Made by a program: the position numbers and the translations under genes. DNA of 9,067 nt, taken from Bacillota bacterium (GTDB lineage Bacteria; Bacillota_A; Clostridia; Lachnospirales; Bianqueaceae). The notes beneath the pieces were generated by a model, which worked only from the letters and a program-made list of their open reading frames with translations, was not told the DNA's origin and did not search any database. Positions 6,948 through 9,067 of this stretch are shown piece after piece. The first letter of the stretch is position 1. Each line of letters begins with the position of its first letter. The stretch is taken from assembly GCA_017420625.1 (NCBI GenBank), contig JAFOIR010000399.1:1-9067 (forward strand), in the 5' to 3' direction.

Positions 6948-7703
6948 ATGATACAGAATTCTATGAAAGGATGTGTCAAGTTGAAGAAGCTATGGTTGTT
7001 ATTAGTTTTAATACTTATACTTTTAAAGAACGTTGTCTTTGCGGAGTCTGATCATATGGGCTTTGTAATCAGCCCTTCTATTCATGGGTATAAAGTGGCA
7101 GGTACTCCGGATCAATACTATACTCGGAATAATCGGGTTTGGGGCAACATATTAGACGCGGAAAACAAGCCAGCATTAGAACAAGAATGGTTACTCGAGT
7201 ATCTAGGCAATATAGAAGGTTGCGAGGATATCATTCTTGTGATAGATCCAGAAGATGAACTCTACGGCTTTTTTGACACGCAAAGCAGCTTTTTCTGTAA
7301 ACCTCGCTTTGAGGATGTTTCGTTCAGTACACGGAATGAGGAGCGCTTAGTGGCTGTTTCTCTGGATGATTATTGGGGCTTCTGTGACCGGAGCACGGGT
7401 GAAATTGTGATTCCTTGTCAGTACGATGGTGTTTTCGATGATTTCACAAATGGCTATGCACTTGTGATCATGGAGACCGATTGGGAGGAGGATGCAAATG
7501 AAGAGACACTGCTTCTCATTGATGCGTCAGGCTGTGAAGTGAGATTTCCAAAGGGTGTGACCCCTTTCTCTGTTCCCAATCAAGCGGGATACTGCATTGT
7601 CATGGATGATTCGTCTGGATTGTATGGGATAGGCGATGTAAACGGTACGATCATTATGCAGCCCTGCGAGAAGAGGATGCCTGAATTGAAGAATATGTAC
7701 TGA
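6948..7703 (+). CDS. Second exported WG-repeat protein, probably 3'-truncated
   Basis: A 251-residue reading with ATG 6948, preceded by AGAAAGG (6932-6938) at the end of the previous frame. A TTG at 6981 with AAAGGA nine bases upstream is an equally good start and would give a more typical signal peptide: KKLWLLLVLILILLKNVVFA followed by ESD. The mature part has about five WG-type units, such as LYGFFDTQSSFFCKPRFED, YWGFCDRSTGEIVIPCQYD and LYGIGDVNGTIIMQP. It is shorter and more diverged than the 5498-6700 protein and not a simple copy. The last repeat breaks off after IIMQP, and the remaining ten or so residues are unrelated; this is where a decayed RHS fragment begins in another frame, so the natural C-terminus was probably lost in a rearrangement. 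Role unknown; a second or displaced immunity gene is possible. Confidence 0.75.
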   Translation: MIQNSMKGCVKLKKLWLLLVLILILLKNVVFAESDHMGFVISPSIHGYKVAGTPDQYYTRNNRVWGNILDAENKPALEQEWLLEYLGNIEGCEDIILVIDPEDELYGFFDTQSSFFCKPRFEDVSFSTRNEERLVAVSLDDYWGFCDRSTGEIVIPCQYDGVFDDFTNGYALVIMETDWEEDANEETLLLIDASGCEVRFPKGVTPFSVPNQAGYCIVMDDSSGLYGIGDVNGTIIMQPCEKRMPELKNMY

Positions 7704-7825
7704 CTCTTAAGGATAATGACCCATTTGACACGACCGAAGGTTTGAAGGGTACGACGTGGGTTTTCAGCTACAATTAGGGCGGAAACATCCTGAGCAAGGC
7801 AGCGTACCCTTGTTGTAAGGTTTTC
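7685..7825 (+). pseudogene. Decayed RHS fragment, second copy
   Basis: This frame reads DNDPFDTTEGLKGTTWVFSYN, then a TAG stop at 7776-7778, then GGNILSKAAYPC. It parallels the main RHS gene at about 4130-4230 (ANDPFDPTAGGKGTTW, YDYDQGGNMLSKAAYPF); the TAG replaces the CAG (Q) codon there. Only about 45 codons survive, with no core or tip. It is the remnant of a second RHS gene or cassette fused to the end of the second WG-repeat gene. Similarity is lost after about 7825, and 7826-7934 holds nothing I recognise. Confidence 0.8.
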
Positions 7826-7934
7826 ATGACAGATTATGCGTGGTAAGGAAATGTAACCATCATTCGGTAAGGAGATTTTTACATCGGTCGCTAACGACTA
7901 TTTTACATGACTGTGTTAGGTGATCACATAGAAC

Positions 7935-8757
7935 ACACAGGATACCATCGCACCGAAGAAACTGTGGGACAGGGTGCAGGAGTTGCGGAAGGAGCGTCAT
8001 AGAAGCATCCTGCAGGCAGGACGGGGGCATGTTCGCTGCAAAATAACCTTACCACGCACATCGCCAGTATTACCTTCTGCGCAAAATGCGGAAAGAGGAT
8101 GCACTTTGCCACCTGCAATAGCTTCGAGAGAAAACAGGATCACTACGTATGCTCTACATACAAAAATTGACATTGCAAATGCTCCTGGCATAACATCCTG
8201 GAGGATGTGCTGCGGGATGTCGTGCTGGAGCGCATTCATGCTGTGACCGTCTACGTCAGGAAAGATAAGGGAGGTTTCCAACAGGAGTGAATGCAATCCA
8301 CCCTCAAAGCGCAGAACAGCAGCATCCAGAAGAATCAGAAGCGGCTGGCACAGGTCAAGAAACGACTGGAAGACATCACAAGCTGATCACCCGCATGTAT
8401 TACGATCACGTTCTTGGCATGCTCTCCGATGATCGCTATCAGAATATGATAGCGGATTTTGAAGAACAACAGGAGCGACTTATGACCGAGATCACCGTCA
8501 TGGAAGAACTGATCGACTGGCAGCGTGAAGACAGCGACAACTACGACCGCTTCGCCGCATTGGTGGAAAAGTACGTGGACATCCCCGAGCTGATCACTGC
8601 CATCGTGAACGAATTCATCAAGAAGATCATTGTCCACGAAGCAGATAAATCCAGCGGCCACCGCAGGCAGACAGTTGAGATCATCTTCAACTTTGTCGGC
8701 CAGATCGAAATCCCCATTCTGACTGTGCCGGTCTCCCTGGAAGCATCCCCAAAGCAA
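7935..8757 (+). pseudogene. Large serine recombinase, 3' remnant with stops and frameshifts
   Basis: The C-terminal half of a large serine recombinase can be pieced together from at least three frames. Segment one reads LWDRVQELRKERHR (end of the recombinase domain). Segment two carries the zinc ribbon FCAKCGKRMHFATC with a later YVCSTYKN and CKCSWHNILEDVL, then the coiled-coil KRLAQVKKRLEDI. Segment three reads LITRMYYDHVLGMLSDDRYQNMIADFEEQQ through FIKKIIVHEADKSSGHRRQTVEIIFNFVGQIEIP. Breaks: TGA at 8168-8170; TGA at 8288-8290 (probably a former TGG in the usual EEW motif); an indel near 8378-8384, where one lost A would explain the frame change; and one or more shifts near 8040-8070. The N-terminal catalytic domain with the active-site serine is absent, so it cannot recombine DNA. 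It is cut near its C-terminus by a group II intron end. Confidence 0.9.
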
Positions 8758-8844
8758 TCGGGTAGGTGGCCCCGACTCGTAATGAGTCGGGGTTGCCCTC
8801 CCACACCGCTCGTGCGTACGGATCGCGTACACGGCGGTTCGGTC
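8757..8844 (-). ncRNA. Group II intron 3' end: domains V and VI
   Basis: Read on the minus strand, 8840-8803 folds as domain V: outer stem ACCGC/GCGGT, middle stem CGTG/CACG, a two-base CG bulge on the 3' side, distal stem TACG/CGTA and a short loop. Domain VI follows: GGGAGGG (8802-8796) pairs with CCTACCC, a 9-bp distal stem (8792-8784 with 8778-8770) closes a five-base loop, and the branch-point A at 8763 is bulged seven bases from the end. The intron would end in GAT at 8757. The triad position of domain V appears to read CGC rather than the commoner AGC. The orientation is opposite to the recombinase remnant. The intron body extends rightward past the window, so whether a maturase is present cannot be told. 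Confidence 0.8.
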
Positions 8845-9067
8845 TTTTGACGGCATTGGCACCGTGAGCGTCTGTCCATTGCTCCACACAGATCGGTACC
8901 TAATCCCACTCCTGCATTCCCTTTGTATACGTCTCCAGGCATTGTCGCAGGGAGCCATTTTGATTGCATCTGGGTTTTTCTGGGCCCGCTTATGACTACG
9001 CTTTGAACAGCTATAGCTCCAACCGTGGCGTGCCTTTCCCGAATGGTTACGGGTAACTATGACGCCA
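8845..9067 (-). other. Probable upstream part of the group II intron; no gene recognised
   Basis: By position this stretch should hold intron sequence just before domain V (domain III/IV, or the end of a maturase gene). The minus strand has a frame open across most of it (SKRSHKRAQKNPDAIKMAPCDNAWRRIQ and onward into domain V), but it shows no reverse transcriptase, maturase or HNH motif that I recognise. I see no gene on the plus strand. Confidence 0.4.

Noticed and set aside
7891..7901. 11-base match to the complement of 394-404, suggesting a distant partner of the inverted repeat
   Set aside because: Matches of 11 bases are expected by chance several times in 9 kb and the similarity does not extend.
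8335..8969. Long minus-strand frames opposite the recombinase 3' end
   Set aside because: The plus-strand segment has a clear recombinase signature here; the minus frames show no family and run through the structured intron end.
9047..9067. TGGCGTCA-like sequence at the window end resembling the one near 345-360
   Set aside because: Only 8 bases match cleanly; the rest needs gaps, so it is not a supported long-range repeat.

Overview
The window looks like accessory DNA from a Gram-positive, Clostridia-like member of the Bacillota. The basis is Firmicute-style YD-repeat RHS sequence, WG-repeat proteins with short signal peptides, strong purine-rich ribosome binding sites, GTG/TTG starts, an IS21-type element and a large serine recombinase. 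I cannot name a genus. Base composition changes abruptly: the RHS core and the IS are near 50% GC by eye, while the RHS tip and the genes behind it are clearly more AT-rich. That is usual for exchangeable polymorphic-toxin cassettes.

Layout. 1-126 holds the apparent 3' end of an unknown protein. 127-404 has no convincing gene but carries one arm, and part of the other, of a gapped inverted repeat. 405-895 is an RHS/YD-repeat fragment without its N-terminus. At 896-3921 a complete IS21-family element splits this RHS gene. It carries istA, istB and a third small ORF, all on the minus strand and overlapping. Its ends show an exact 23-bp-period array of TGCA-N9-TGTAGG repeats, and a 12-bp direct repeat flanks it. 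Removing the element plus one repeat copy rejoins the RHS reading frame. 3922-5491 is the 3' part of the RHS gene: YD repeats, the RHS core hallmark, then a C-terminal tip that resembles an NlpC/P60-type (papain-like) cell-wall hydrolase. Six bases later comes an exported WG-repeat protein (5498-6700), then a small frameshifted gene (6708-6933), then a second exported WG-repeat protein (6948-7703) that appears to be cut off where a decayed RHS fragment begins (7685-7825).

7935-8757 is the 3' half of a large serine recombinase, ruined by stops and frameshifts and lacking its catalytic domain. At 8757 it is interrupted by the 3' end (domains V and VI) of a group II intron on the minus strand; the rest of the intron probably continues to and beyond the window end.

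How it fits together (inference): this is a decaying RHS polymorphic-toxin locus. If the tip is a peptidoglycan hydrolase, a signal-peptide-bearing WG-repeat protein right behind it is a reasonable candidate for an immunity protein acting outside the membrane, where such a toxin would act. The IS21 insertion, recombinase remnant and group II intron show that the locus is a hotspot for mobile DNA.
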